NCBI GenBank assembly: GCA_037179335.1 | Contig: JAKZHN010000022.1 | Span: 186,001 to 250,000, forward strand | Origin: Cyclaneusma minus | Taxonomy: Eukaryota; Ascomycota; Leotiomycetes; Marthamycetales; Marthamycetaceae | DNA length: 64,000 bases | Direction: 5' to 3' | Part shown: in pieces, positions 1 through 11,957 of the stretch | Numbering within the stretch: position 1 is the first letter of the stretch | How the letters are laid out: every line of letters starts with the position of its first letter | The notes under the pieces: generated by a model | The model's database searches: none | Seen by the model: the letters and a program-made list of their open reading frames with translations, nothing else | Told to the model about the DNA's origin: nothing | Translations under genes and position numbers: made by a program

Positions 1-3000
1 GCTTCTGCAGACTTGTATGCAGCCATCTCCGCGTCGTAATCCTCAAGCATCCGATGACATCGTGCCAACTGGCAAGTAGCTAATACCGAGTATCGACTGT
101 GCTCTCCTGAAGATACGTGGATGTTGCGGGCCTGCACAATGAGCTCTGAGCCTTGTTCCATTTCGTCTCCCCGAAGATGCACACTGCCTAGCAAAGCTAA
201 CGTATTGGCGGCGAACAAGTCAGAATTGACGGAGAAGACAATCTTTCGTGCTTGTTCAGCGTAGTAGACAGTCTCCTGGAACATTCCGAGATGCGAATAC
301 AGTGTCGACAGATGGGTCAGGCTCTTGAACATTGGGTTGACTAAGGGCCAGAGTAGTGCGGTAGTGGGAGATGATCTTTGTCTAGACGCCGCCGCTTCTG
401 CATCTGCAATACTCAGATTCGAAATGTCTTCAGACAGCTTGTCAACATGAATGTCTTTAGCTTTCGCGCTCTCAGCACCCAGCTGCTCAATGCATGTCCA
501 TGTGCGAGCAGTCAGCCGTACGCTTCTCCTGGCATTTTGAACAGCTATCTCGATGGACCCACGCTGGAAAGCAAGTAACGAAGAGCAAAGATAAGCGTCG
601 GCTACCAGACGGCTCCAAAGATTCCTTGCCAGGAGTTTCGAGGAGGATTGATACGACAGCCAAGCTTCCTGTCCTTCTGACATGGCCAGGGCATGTGCCT
701 GGAGTAAGGTTTGCTCACTGAATTGGTATTAGCACAGTTCAACAGCGAAGTATCGACCAAAACATACCAGTTTTCCAGGTCCCCAATAACCAAGAGGTAT
801 TCGGAGTAGGAAAGCTGCAACCTAAGCCGAGCAAACACACCAACATTTGCCTGCTGAGCATATGATTGAGCTTTGTCGAATGCAAGGCCGGCCTTTCCAG
901 AGTAACCCAGCTCAAGATACTGAGATGCAAGATTACTGTAGCTTATGACAGTTTCATCAACCGAAGACGAGTATTCAGAGGCCTCGTTAAGACGAGCTAC
1001 CAGTTTGAGGACAATAATACGTAGCTTCATATGCCCCTTGACGTGGCAGAAGTCAGCAATACCTCGCAAATGGCACAGCAAGTCGGGGATACTGTCGACC
1101 CGAGACTTTGGGTGCTGGCCGTTTTCGCACTCTTCACATATTCGAAGCCAGACCGCAATGGCCGTTCTCAAAGCGTTGACATCAGGCTGTTCCTTTTCTA
1201 GCTCTGCCATGCTTGATGCAAAAGCCTGCATATGATCAAGATAAGAGCTAAGGCCTGCGTCTTTCGTGTCAAGAATCTGGGCTTTCGTAATATTCGTCCA
1301 GAATTCGGTATCGTCACTGTCATCAGTGAAACTGGCGTAAAGTTCAGGGGCATGGCACTGCAGATGAAGCATACTGCGAAACCGGCGGACTGGGAAGTTT
1401 TCGATAGTGTAATTTTTCCGTAAGCCCTGGACCATGAATGAGATGCTTTTATCGAGACTCGCAGATCGTGAAGACCCTATCGAAGCACCCCTTTGGGACA
1501 ACAAAATACTCAGGCAGTACTCAAGTAACGCCCCATGCTCTTCATTTGACCAGTGCTCGTTGCTGAGCAAGACCAAATCAGGATTCCCGCCATCCCGCCT
1601 CAAATGAAGTTTGATGAGAGACTTCAGAGTTCGAGCTAGAATGGCAGTATCTCCGTCAACGTTCCAGGCTTCTGTCGCGGATTTGCAGGATGCTGCATCT
1701 GTCACGGCAGAGAGTGCTCCGTCGGCAATCAACTCATCTCTCAAGCAGACCAAGGCTTCGTCGGCTTCATCAATCCTGCCTAATGTACTGCATATCTCAG
1801 CAAGACGCTCTAGCTTCGATGCAAGAGCTGCTGCTTTCTTCTCGTGATTTGGTCGTGACTTGACACAATCGATTGACCGTCGAAGTGCCCGTAAGGAAGT
1901 GAGATCTTTTTGGTCCTTGGCACATCTCTTGGCATTCAAGTGTTGGATCCAATAGATATGAGATGCTTTGACAAACTGAGAAGTGGTCGTGCTGTTGGTG
2001 GCCGAATTGTTGTCTGCTTGTATGCTTTCGAGCAAGAGCAAGCAATCTTGAAGAGTGGAATCCAGCTTGTCCCACGACGCCCTTCCTTCATTAATGAACA
2101 CTTTTGTCAGGTAGAGTGCTGACTCGACAGTGTTCGCACCACACTTGATCGCATTATGACGCCGCTGCTCATACTGAACGAAATATTTTGTGGTTGACTC
2201 CCTATCCGGTTTCTTTCCGATGTACCGCACGATGAACTTCGGACAAGCAAAAACGAGAGCTTCGCACAACTCACGCAGGCCATCTTTGGGCGTCCCACGA
2301 GAGTCTGGACTACTCTGTGTAGACAGAACATTGACCGCAGCTCTTCTAGCCATAGACAAGGCAATGAGAAGCTCGTCCAGCGCACTGCTTTCGCCCTTCA
2401 GGTTCCCTACCATATCTTGCGTTACTGACAATAGCAGGTCTTCCACGTCTGGAGATTTCTCCTGGAGTTTCAATTTCAGCGAAACGAGCCTCGCTCTGAC
2501 AACGCAACACTGGATATCTGAACTGTCGGCGTCTGATATGGAGGTCTGAACCTTCTCAAGCCAAGAAATGGCTTCCTTGTATATACCAGCATCTTGTGCC
2601 AGAGAGCCAAGTATGTGGTATATGCTTATGAACGGAGGCGTGTGTGAGTCGGACACCAAATCACCGTAAGTTCGTCCTTCCCCTGAGAGAGTCTCGACTA
2701 ATTCTGAGGCAAGCATGTATCGTAGCTGTGCATCAATCCGACTCCGACGCGCATATGCTGCTAGACATTTCGAAAAAGGCTCCCATATTTCACTTGCGGA
2801 ATTGCCTTTGTGTCCGGACAAAGCCCACTGAGAAAACCGGTACTGGTAAGCGATGGTTTGTAGTCTTATGACGGCCTCCGGCGAGGCAGCTAATTTCGGG
2901 GTAGTCGCGATGTCGTCTTGGGAACTAGAGGACCTGGGACACAGTGAGAGGACCAACTGAGACAAAGTCTCCAAGTGGCGTACGGCCTTGGCGGCCTGGC

Positions 3001-4003
3001 TTTTCGCTCCTGCAAACTGCTTCACCAGATTGACGGGCGAAGACTTGTGCGAAGGTAGTAGCTTGGGGACAGTGGCCTCGACATTGCTTTTCTTCTTGAA
3101 GGACGCGATGAGTTTCATTGCATGGATCTGGGCAGTGATCACGAGACCGAGCCGGGCGCCCTCGTATTGTTTGTCCCCATAATCCAGTAAGTCGGCCATT
3201 GTGGTTCTGTCCGCTGCGGGTTTGGTATTCGATCTGCTGCGACTGGTTGCCTGCGGCTCTACTGCAAGACCACCCTCTAGCCGCCTTTTCAGTATGCGCA
3301 ACTCTTTGAGAGCCAGCTCATCCAGTTCCAGAATTATCAACTTCCCAACCAACGCCGACATCCCACTTTCGAGTTGCAATGGTGGCAGATCCACGACAGG
3401 GGGGCTCGAAGCCTGCAACCCCCTCATGCATGCGAACCCAATGCGGGCGCATTCAGCCAACGCGAATGGACCGACAGGACTCGAGGAAGCGGACGACGAA
3501 GCGCGAGTATGTTGTGAGCGGGGAACCACCGGCGAACTCGACACTCTGTTGAGACATTTCGGTATCAGGGGCGAGCGCGTAACATCGGTATTCGATCTTG
3601 TAATGGGCTGTTTCGTGTACCTCCTCGACAGCGCAGGACGCGATTTTGCCGCGGGTGCCTCTTCGGGTGCCTTCGCGGATGGCTTCAACGTCTTCAGGGT
3701 TGTGTTGATGACCTCGGAGGCCAGGATCGATCGCTCTTTCAGTGAGAGTTGTGCGGGCTCTCCATTGCGCTGGGATGGGTTCTTTGCGCCTTTCGTTCCA
3801 ACCGTCGCGGTTCTTGCTGGCCTCGTCTTGGAAGCAGTATTTCTCCTCGCGACAGCACCGGCAGATGGCGCAGGCGGATCTTCTTGACAGCCAGTCTTGG
3901 GAAGCAATAACTCGGTGAGGATCTGAACAGTGGCAGCCGTACATGTCGTTGATGACTGGATGTTGGCTTTGGCAGACTCAGCACGCGCTCTGAGGGAATC
4001 CAT
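1..4003 (-). CDS. ESP1: Separase (separin), N-terminal part, cut by window edge
   Basis: Separase is the cysteine protease that cleaves cohesin at anaphase; only its non-catalytic N-terminal helical/TPR-like region lies here. The frame begins at the ATG at 4003 (MDSLRARAESAKANIQ, the start style of fungal separins); the open frame extends 14 codons upstream without an ATG. Exon 1 is 4003-768 and a 50-nt intron (767-718, donor GTATGT, branch TGCTAAT, acceptor CAG) follows. Exon 2 then stays open from 717 to base 1, giving about 1317 residues. The sequence is low in recognisable motifs, with Ser/Arg-rich tracts near residues 80-190 and repeated helical hairpins such as 'SNLASQYLELGYSGKAGLAF' near the right end of exon 1. 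The C50 protease domain with its His/Cys dyad must lie beyond the left edge, so identity rests on the N-terminal family resemblance. It is divergent from the neighbour at 4590 across 586 bp. Confidence 0.8.
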
Positions 4004-4589
4004 ATTGGATGTGAGGATTCCAAAGCTATGCTTGGTGTTATCCAAGGGACATTCTCATGACGCTGTCAGGCCTGTAATGTCTTTGAAGCTATGTCCGCCA
4101 CGAAAAATGATTGTTGGTCGGTTCCAGGATCCACACGGATTACACTTCGTCCAGACGTCGCGAAATGACAACATGGGGCGCTTTGCCATGGCAACGGGCT
4201 TAGCGCTTAACTTTCCAGCGAACTGCCGAAAACTCCGTGGGGTCTGAACTCGCCTGGACTTTGGCGAACTTGAATGCGACATTTTTTGCAACTTCTACGC
4301 TTTTTCACAAGTCTCTCAGCCAACTCGATCGTCAAGCTGAAAGCATTACGATATCCCCCACCTCACGAGCTGCAATACCAGCAATCTGCCAAATCCGTCA
4401 TCCAACCGCCAAACCCGCCGTCCAACATCGACAACGGTTCGAGCCGCTGAAACGTCCCGCTGGACACGGATCTGTTGCGACCCAAGGCACACTCGACCAC
4501 CCTTCGATTTCTGATTGCGGATTATACCAATTGCAGAACACCGATTTCTCGCAGCTCCAAGCTCAACACCAACCCCTCATACCACTAGA
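4004..4589. promoter_or_regulatory. Bidirectional intergenic region, separase / mitochondrial protein
   Basis: This 586-bp gap lies between two divergent starts (4003 minus, 4590 plus), so it must hold both promoters. The right half is C-rich on the plus strand. I see no TATA box or other site that I would name. Open frames here lack a plausible product. Confidence 0.5.
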
Positions 4590-5281
4590 ATGTTCCGATC
4601 AGCCATCACCCGCAACCTCCTCTCCTCTCCCCCGAACCTCCGCAGCACCATCATCCACCAAATCTCCCGCGCCTCGACCCTCTCCCCCTCCTACGCCTAC
4701 TCCACCTCCTCCCCCGGCGTCCAGTCCGTTACCCAAGTCGACTTCTGGAAAGGCCTGATTCCCAAACCCTTCCGCAAAGACCCATACGCTCCCAATTCCG
4801 CCAAAAAGCCCAAATCGAAAGAATGGAACCCCGCAACATTCTACATCTGGGCTTTTCTTCTCATCGGTTCTATGTCAATCCAGATGATCGCGCTGAGAAA
4901 TGAGTTTGCTACTTTTTCAAGAAGGGCGGATGCGAAGATTGGATTGCTGAGAGAGGTTATTGAGAGGGTGCACAAGGGCGAGGATGTGGATGTGGAGGGC
5001 TTGTTGGGGACGGGGAATGCGCAAAAGGAGCAGGAGTGGGAAGAAGGTATGTTTGCTTGCTTGCTGAGCTTGCTAAGCTGAGATAGATTTGTGTAATTGG
5101 CTAATGTGTGGAAACAGTGATGAGAGAGATTGAGCAGGAAGAAGAGTTCTTCAAGACGAGCCAGCGGAAGAAGGCTTCTGATCCGAAGCCTGAGACTAAT
5201 CAAGATGCGTCGAAGCCAGCTTTTGCTGAGCAACGAAAACCAGAGATGACGAAAAGCAAGGCGCCTCCGGGATTCTATTAG
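4590..5281 (+). CDS. Small fungal mitochondrial single-pass membrane protein (DUF5321-like)
   Basis: The product is 206 residues. The start at 4590 (MFRSAITRNLL) is preferred over the in-frame ATG at 4515 because it begins a classical mitochondrial presequence, rich in Arg/Ser and without acids for about 45 residues. Exon 1 is 4590-5046, the intron 5047-5117 (GTATGT...CAG) and exon 2 5118-5281. After the leader comes a conserved block FWKGLIPKPFRKDPYAP, then one membrane segment (FYIWAFLLIGSMSIQMIAL) and a charged coiled-coil tail (REVIERVHKGEDVDVEGLL...EEFFKTSQRKK) ending in APPGFY. This layout matches a fungal-only family that I recall as DUF5321; function is not known to me. An inner-membrane assembly factor such as INA17 has a similar shape and is an alternative. 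It converges on the sirtuin gene with 59 bp between stops. Confidence 0.75.
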
Positions 5282-5340
5282 AATTCTAGTCCTATTCTTC
5301 TACACAAATATATACAGCGAAGTTTGTCAGGGTATCCTAC

Positions 5341-6633
5341 CTACGACAACATGTCCTTAAAGACACCACTGCCATCAAACTTCCCCTCCTCACCCACTTG
5401 CCTATCACCATGTTCAGCCATACCGATTCCCCTCCTTCTCAACTCCTCCACAAGCTCAGGAAGCATGATATCTGAGGGCATCTCCAATCTAACCCCAGCC
5501 TCACCTTGTTGAGACGATTCCAGATCCATGAAAAACGCCTCCTCCCCCCTAACACCCCCCAAATTCAGCACACCCACCTTCTTCCCCCCCTCCTTCGCCC
5601 TCCTCACCAACCGCCACGCACTATACGTCGCCAAAGAACTCCCAATCACCAACACCCTCCCCGCCCCATCAACCGCCCTCTCCGCTCCACCCTTCACACT
5701 CTCACTAATACTCTCCCCAAACATAACCACCGCCGGCTTCAGCACCCCCGCCGTCCCTCCCGCCCTCCAAGCCCCGTCGCCATCAACTTCCACCCTCGTC
5801 TTCACACCCTTAACAACCGGCGCATGTGCCAAACATTTTGGACACGCCGGATAGCGAAAAGTAGAATATGGCGCATCGGGCAAATCCACGTCACCATCCG
5901 GATTCGTCTTCAACCCCTTTTTGCGCCGCTCATCTGGGTTCTCTGTGTCCAGCGCACCACTGGCAATAACTTCTTCTAAAAAAGCGGCCCATGCTGGATT
6001 CAACCTCGCCAGGTCATTTTGGAACTTCCATCTATCCAGTTCAGTATGGCACGTCGTACAAACTAGACTGCGTAGATAGCCATGTAATTCTATCGTGCTC
6101 AATTCCGGATGCGCTATTGAGTGGAAGGAATCAACATTCTGCGTAATCACGGATTGGACAATTCCCATACGACCTAAGTCGCGAATCGCGAAATGCGAGG
6201 CATTGGGACGTGCTTTGTGGAGGTTCGTCCAGCCGAGAAAACTACGTGCCCAGTAGCGCTTTCGGCTTTCGTGCGAGGCGAGGAATTCGTGGTAGTAGAT
6301 GGGACGGTAGGTGGGGTTGAGGCGATAGGTGCCGTTGTTTCCTCTGTAGTCTGCCAATCCTGAAGCTACCGAAATTCCTGCGCCTGATAGAACTACTGTT
6401 TGCGCAAACGATGGTTGTGATGATTGTGAAGCTGTTGATGCTGAAGCCGAGGTAGGATGTGCGGCTGTGTGCGGGATGTGGGGGTGAGGGCGTGGTGGAG
6501 GGTGAGGCGCGGCAGGATAGAGAAATTTGGACAGGGCGGCGATGGCGCCTATTTTTGTATTGGCATTGCGTGGAATGATTCTTGGCGCGGGGAGGGGCCC
6601 TGTGTAGGGGATGCGCATGAGGGGTTTGGGCAT
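5341..6633 (-). CDS. Sirtuin, class II / SIRT4-like NAD-dependent deacylase
   Basis: A single-exon gene of 430 residues. The NAD-binding motif GAGISVASGLADYRG is near residue 84, followed by the catalytic region TQNVDSFH and ELHGYLRS (the His of HG is the general base). Two Cys pairs, CTTC and CPKC, form the zinc site; a long insert between them carries ALDTENPDERRKKGLKTNPD, a feature of the fungal SIRT4-like group. VMFGESI and VIGSSLATYSAWRL complete the Rossmann core. The N-terminal 75 residues are Pro/His-rich and poorly conserved, with MRIPYTGPLPAPRIIP as the usual family opening. ATG 6633 is used; the Met five residues later is equally possible. Sirtuins of this type act on mitochondrial proteins, but no clear presequence is visible, so location is uncertain. 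All catalytic residues appear intact. Confidence 0.9.
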   Translation of the reverse strand: MPKPLMRIPYTGPLPAPRIIPRNANTKIGAIAALSKFLYPAAPHPPPRPHPHIPHTAAHPTSASASTASQSSQPSFAQTVVLSGAGISVASGLADYRGNNGTYRLNPTYRPIYYHEFLASHESRKRYWARSFLGWTNLHKARPNASHFAIRDLGRMGIVQSVITQNVDSFHSIAHPELSTIELHGYLRSLVCTTCHTELDRWKFQNDLARLNPAWAAFLEEVIASGALDTENPDERRKKGLKTNPDGDVDLPDAPYSTFRYPACPKCLAHAPVVKGVKTRVEVDGDGAWRAGGTAGVLKPAVVMFGESISESVKGGAERAVDGAGRVLVIGSSLATYSAWRLVRRAKEGGKKVGVLNLGGVRGEEAFFMDLESSQQGEAGVRLEMPSDIMLPELVEELRRRGIGMAEHGDRQVGEEGKFDGSGVFKDMLS

Positions 6634-7562
6634 TTATGGGGGTTGCATTGGTGTTGATTGGGAGGAAGAACGGAGGAGGACGTGGTGGTTTGCGTGGTGG
6701 AAGAGGCTGTGTGGTGTTTCGACGACCTCGAGACAGCGTCATCGGCCGACGGCATGGCATTTCTGGAATGGCAATTCCGAGGGTAGGAAGACACCACTAA
6801 GTTGTTCCGTGGACACCCTTGTTTCCTAACTCGACAAATTAGGAAAGAAAAGAAAGAAAAGAAACTCTAGTTTGTTAGGTAAATTGGACCGCTAGAGACT
6901 CCCTTTTCTGGATGGTTAGGCTTTTACGTCTGTGGGTCTATTAAACTGGTTATACGAGGTAGGATTTGGTAGTGTGCCATCGCCAATTTCAGGGGCAAAC
7001 TTAAAAGGAGCTTGATCCCCTCATCTTTGGTGGCCTCCCGAGCACCTCCTACTCACCATGCCCGTTCATCTGAAGTTTTGAACGTGCTGTTCTTGTCATT
7101 AATGTCAATGCTTTGAAACCAGTGGAACAAGTTCTGAAGCTGCTCACATATTCTAGAATATTTCTATGTCTGCATGAAAACAGAAAGATATTTACGGCAA
7201 TCTTTCCATGATCGACAAAGGGTCTTACGAGTCCCGGCGGGATGTTTCTGGATGGCGCCATGTAGACAGCAATAATTCGGCCACTTAATTGGGTGCATTT
7301 TACCGCTTGTAAGCGCGATGGTCCAAGCTGCAATTGGCCATCCTCCAGGCCTGAATCGCTCGCAAACCGCTGCAGGCACTCTATTTTATCGCTCGATACA
7401 AGTCCATCCCGCCCGCATCATCTCGCTCACGGAGTACACGAAGTTTGATGATTGCGAGTTACGCGTCCAAGACTTGGCTTGGACAACCCGCTCCCTGCCT
7501 CCGGGCCCTCCCCATCTCCCGCCTGTGACCTTCCGGAGAGTACCTAAAACGTCAATTCATTT
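6634..7562. promoter_or_regulatory. Shared upstream region of sirtuin and CDF transporter
   Basis: A 929-bp gap between divergent genes. An A/G-rich run with repeated GAAA units lies near 6841-6865. The open frames here (for example 7049-7333 minus and 7318-7650 plus) have no recognisable product and no splice support. Confidence 0.4.
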
Positions 7563-9068
7563 ATGCCTTTTCCCAATGCCTTTGGCGCGAAGCCTGTGCC
7601 CTGGGAGAAGCTACTTCGTCACACATGCCTGCGCGCTGCTACCCCCTTAAGGCCACCGAGACAACCCAGACTCACCCGCGTTTTGCAAACTCTGGCTACT
7701 GACCAGCCTGGCCTATATACCCGGCACTTCGTACAAAGCTCGCAAAGTTCGCACGCCCTCTCAACTCTGCACACACATCATCTGCACACCAGACGACGAC
7801 CTACAATGACGACAAATCAGCAAGTTGAGCAGACGAGGTCGCACTCGCACCACCACCACCATCATGACAATTCCTTCCTGACCTCTACCAACAAGAACGA
7901 TGCCGGCGTGCGCATCACGCGAATCGGCCTGTACAGCAACCTGGGCATGGCCGTCGCCAAGGGCGTAGGAGGCTATGCCTTCAACTCGCAATCCATGATT
8001 GCCGACGCCTGGCACAGCTTGACCGATCTAGCCAGCGACATCCTGACGCTCGCAACTGTATCCTGGAGTCTCAAGCCGCCGACGTCAAGCTTCCCTACCG
8101 GTTTTGGCAAGATTGAGAGCTTGGGGAGCTTGGGTGTTAGTGGGATGCTGCTGGGTGGTGGTGTGTTTATGTGCATCAACAGCTGTGAATTGCTCTATGC
8201 GCATTTCTTTCTGGATGCTGCTGCGGCGGCTGAGATGGCGATGCATGGTCATGGACATAGTCACGGTGGTCACAGCCATGGGGATATTGTTCCCAGTTTG
8301 CACGCCGCGTGGCTTGCGCTTGGAACTGTGCTCTTGAAGGAATGGTTATACCACGCAAGTTCGTCAACCCTTTGAAATCCTGCATCCTTCATCAAAACCA
8401 GGAACAAAAAAAAGAAGAGGGAAAGGAAACCAAGATTGCTAACAAAAGTTGTCGCTTTAGCCATGAAAGTAGCCAAAGAGCGCAAATCCTCCGTCCTAGC
8501 CTCCAACGCCATCCACCACCGCGTCGACTCCCTCACCGGCATCGTAACCCTCGCCGCCATTCTCGGCGCCAACTTCCTTTCCAACGCCGCCTGGCTCGAC
8601 CCCGTCGGCGGCCTCCTCATCTCTCTCCTCGTAATCAAAGCCGGCTGGGGCAACACGCTCTCCGCACTCCTCGAGCTTGCCGACAAATCCATCGACGAAG
8701 AAGTCAAATCCTCTGTTCGCAAGCATACTACAAAAGCACTTGCTACTCTGCCAAATAGCAAAGAGGTGGAGTTGAGAGAGATTGCGGGTGTTAAGTCAGG
8801 ACAGAACTATCTGATTGATTTGGAAATTGCGGTGCCGAAGAACTGGACGGTTGAGGAGGTGAGGAGTGTGGAGGAGGTTGTGAGACCGGCTGTGGGCGGG
8901 AAGGTTAGGGGGGCGAGGAGGGTGAAGTGTCGGTTTGTGCCCAGGGAGGGCGAGGAGACGAGCTTCTTGGATGAATTCATTCCGGGTGATGTGAGTCCCA
9001 GGAGCAGTCCTGAGCCCGAGGAGCATGATCATGATCATGATCACGACCATGACCATAAGACGAAATAG
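7563..9068 (+). CDS. Cation diffusion facilitator transporter, mitochondrial MMT1/2-type
   Basis: The product is 467 residues. Exon 1 is 7563-8358, the intron 8359-8460 (unusual donor GTTCGT, acceptor TTTAG) and exon 2 8461-9068. The junction rebuilds the family block KEWLYHATMKVAKERKSS, which fixes the splice. Membrane segments begin at ITRIGLYSNLGMAVAKGVGG; the metal-site motif HSLTD (..DAWHSLTDLASD) is in TM2 and the matching HHRVDS is in TM5. CDF proteins move divalent cations against protons; the MMT1/2 branch exports iron from mitochondria. The first 80 residues are Arg-rich and nearly acid-free (LLRHTCLRAATPLRPPRQPRL), consistent with a mitochondrial leader, so ATG 7563 is preferred to ATG 7806. 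Three His-rich stretches (HSHHHHHHD; HGHGHSHGGHSHGD; the terminal HDHDHDHDHDHKTK) probably bind metal. The substrate is inferred from the family only. Confidence 0.88.
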
Positions 9069-9943
9069 GTCTTTGGCATCTCCTTTATCCCTGCATATAT
9101 GCGGAAAACTACTAGTGGTCGAAAAGAGACCAGGGAGGCAGAAAATCGCAAATGGGCGGCGTTATAGGTTGCTCATGGCGTTGAGGACATCCAGGGGCAG
9201 GATCAGACGGAGGGCTCGTTGCTATCCGTCGCATTGTGTATATCGACAAAGTTGAGAGAAAGGGCGACATCGGCAGAATGCGCCATGTACATTACATCTA
9301 GAGTCACTTCGAGACTTTTAGATTTGTTAGTGTTGGAGAAAAGGTACCGAGCTAGCATCAGGCAGCACAGGAATAAAAAGAAGATGGGGATCAATTCCAT
9401 CCCTTTTTTTTCCGTCTCGAAATTCGATGCTTTCTATCTGACCGCAGTGAGGACCTCTATCGAGATGTTAAAATCATTATATGGACACTTGTCCCTCCGA
9501 GTTCGGATGACGTGCAGCAGTTACTTCGGCTGAACTCTGCCAATTCAGGAACATTTTCGACCTAAACTCAACACCCTTTCTTGCCGGTTACATTGGCGCG
9601 CTTGTAGCCGGATATTTCGTGAGTTCGACTGGGATGAAGACGGTAAGACCCCTGTCTGGAGCCGCTCCGGGGCCCCACGTACCCCTCCACGATCAACACG
9701 GTACACCTCGGGGTTTGACGGCTCAATCCAACGTCACGTTGGTTCGTAGAGCATGATCGCATAAAGTAAGAAGTGAAGGAAACACCTGTCTGTTACTCCA
9801 AGACCGAAGTGCCCTCAGTTGAGATTTCGAGACAGCTCTTCTCACTTCATATTTCACAATTCACATCTCACGCTACTTCTTTCTCACTTGATCGAAACGG
9901 ACGGAACTGAGGACCGAGGAAAGCACAGGACGTACTCGACGAC
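9069..9943. other. Intergenic region, CDF transporter to xylulose kinase
   Basis: This 875-bp tandem (plus/plus) gap contains the end of the transporter transcript and the promoter of the kinase. There is an AT-rich run of T near 9405. I see no gene, RNA or repeat. Confidence 0.4.
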
Positions 9944-11957
9944 ATGGCTGATGACAACGGCCCCCTCTACCTGGGTCTCGACCTATCGACGCAGCAATTG
10001 AAAGGTACCGTTTCCTTGGAGAAATCCGAGAAACTATCATTACAGAATGGAGCTCCTGTTAGCTACGGATCATCGCCAGAAACTGAACTGACAGTGTAGA
10101 ATAGGAATCATCATCTCCTCCAACCTCACCGTCCAACACTACGCCAAAGTAGATTTCGACGCCGACTTCGGTTCTAAATATGGCATCCACAAAGGCGTCC
10201 TCAGCAATCCTTCCACGCATGAAGTCTACGCCCCCGTCGCCATGTGGCTCGAAGCCGTCGATCTCCTCATGTCCCGCTTGAAAGATGCTGGTGCACAATT
10301 GAATCGCTTGGCAGGAATCAGCGGTGCGGGACAGCAGCATGGGAGTGTGTACTGGAGTCAGGATGGTGAGAGATTGTTGGGAAGTTTGCGGGCGGAGAAA
10401 AGCTTGGTTGAGCAACTGGCGGGAAACAAAATGGGAGGAAGCCCCCAAGCGGGACCTCTATCAGGAGCTTTTGCACACCCCTGGAGTCCAAACTGGCAAG
10501 ACGCTTCCACACAAACCGAATGCGATTCCTTCGACGCCTGCCTCCCCGGCGGCGAAGAAGCCCTCGCCAAAGTCACAGGCAGCAAAGCTCATCACGTAAG
10601 AATCCCTCCCGTCCCTCCCCTCCATTTCCTTCTCCAAGTAAGAAGAATTACTTACCAACATCTGTTAAAAAAAAAGCGTTTCACAGGACCCCAAATCCTA
10701 CGCTTCCACAAGAAACATCCCGAAGTGTACAAAGCAACATCACGCATCTCCCTCGTCTCAAGCTTCTTAGCGTCCGTATTTCTAGGCAAAATAGCACCGA
10801 TCGACATCAGCGACGTCTGCGGCATGAATCTCTGGGACATCTCCCGCGGCACCTGGTCCGAGGCCCTCGTTTCCCTCGCAGCTGGCAAAGACGGCACCGC
10901 AGACCTTTCCGCAAAGCTGGGCGGAGTGCGCGAAGACGGCGGCGGCAGCCTCGGCTCCATAAGCCCCTATTTCACCACAAAATACGGCATCAATTCCTCC
11001 TGCCAAGTTTGTCCATTCACGGGCGACAACCCAGCAACAATCCTCGCTTTGCCACTCAAACCATACGAGGCGATTGTGAGTTTGGGCACATCTACGACTT
11101 TCCTAATGAGCACGCCGAATTATATTCCAGATCCTGCGTATCATTTTTTCAACCATCCGACGACGAAGGGGTTGTATATGTTTATGCTTTGTTACAAGAA
11201 CGGGGGGTTAGCTAGGGAGAAGGTTAGGGATGCTCTTGCCGTGTCGAACACCTCCTCGAAATCCGAAGATGCATGGGAAACCTTCAATAAACACGCCCTG
11301 GAGACTCCCGCACTGGGCAGGAAAGCAGAAAACTCACAAGCAAAACTGGGCTTGTATTTCCCGCTGCCGGAGATTGTGCCGAATGTGAGGGCGGGGACGT
11401 GGAGGTATGAATATGACACCGCTTCCAAAACCCTATCTGAACACACCGGGGCGTGGGAAGATCCTGGATTAGAAGCGCGCGCTATCGTGGAATCGCAAAT
11501 TCTTTCCTTGCGTCTTCGAAGTCAGAAACTCGTCCAAGGCGAAGCAGAGGCACCAGGTCTGCGAAACGGCAAACCGGCACAGCCAAAAAGAGTTTACCTG
11601 GTGGGAGGAGGAAGTGCGAATCAAGCTATTCAGAGGATTTTGGGTGATGTTTTGGGGGGTGAGGAGGGGGTTTTCAAATTGGATGTGGGAGGGAATGCTT
11701 GTGCGCTGGGAGGGGCTTATAAAGCTGTTTGGGCGGTGGAGAGGAAAGGAGAGAGGGTTGGGGAGGGAGCGGGGGTGAAGTGGGAAGGGGAGAGTTTTGA
11801 GGAGCTGATTGGGGGGAGGTGGAGGGAGGGGGAGGCTGTGAAAAAGGTGGATCAGGGGTGGAGGGAGGGGGTGTGGGGGCAGTATGGGGAGGTGTTGGAG
11901 GGGTTTGAGAGGATGGAAGAGGAGGTGCTGAGGGGGGAGGTGAGGAATACTGAATAG
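9944..11957 (+). CDS. XKS1: D-xylulose kinase (FGGY family)
   Basis: The product is 610 residues and phosphorylates D-xylulose to xylulose 5-phosphate, the entry of pentose catabolism into the pentose phosphate pathway. Exons are 9944-10004, 10105-10595 and 10677-11957. The first junction restores the N-terminal phosphate-binding stretch YLGLDLSTQQLKG. Family blocks follow in order: VDFDADFGSKYGIHKGV, GAGQQHGSVYW, a catalytic region around WQDASTQTECDSFD, RFTGPQILRF, DVCGMNLWDI, YFTTKYGINSSCQVCPFTGDNP, SLGTSTTFLMS and the C-terminal VGGGSANQAIQRILGDVLGG. Intron 2 (10596-10676) is 81 nt with no in-frame stop and an AAG acceptor after a run of A, so its retention would add 27 residues. The C-terminus is G/E-rich in a purine-rich stretch. 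Confidence 0.93.

Noticed and set aside
5506..5979. Plus-strand frames across 5506-5979
   Set aside because: Arg/Pro-rich antisense shadows of the sirtuin coding sequence.
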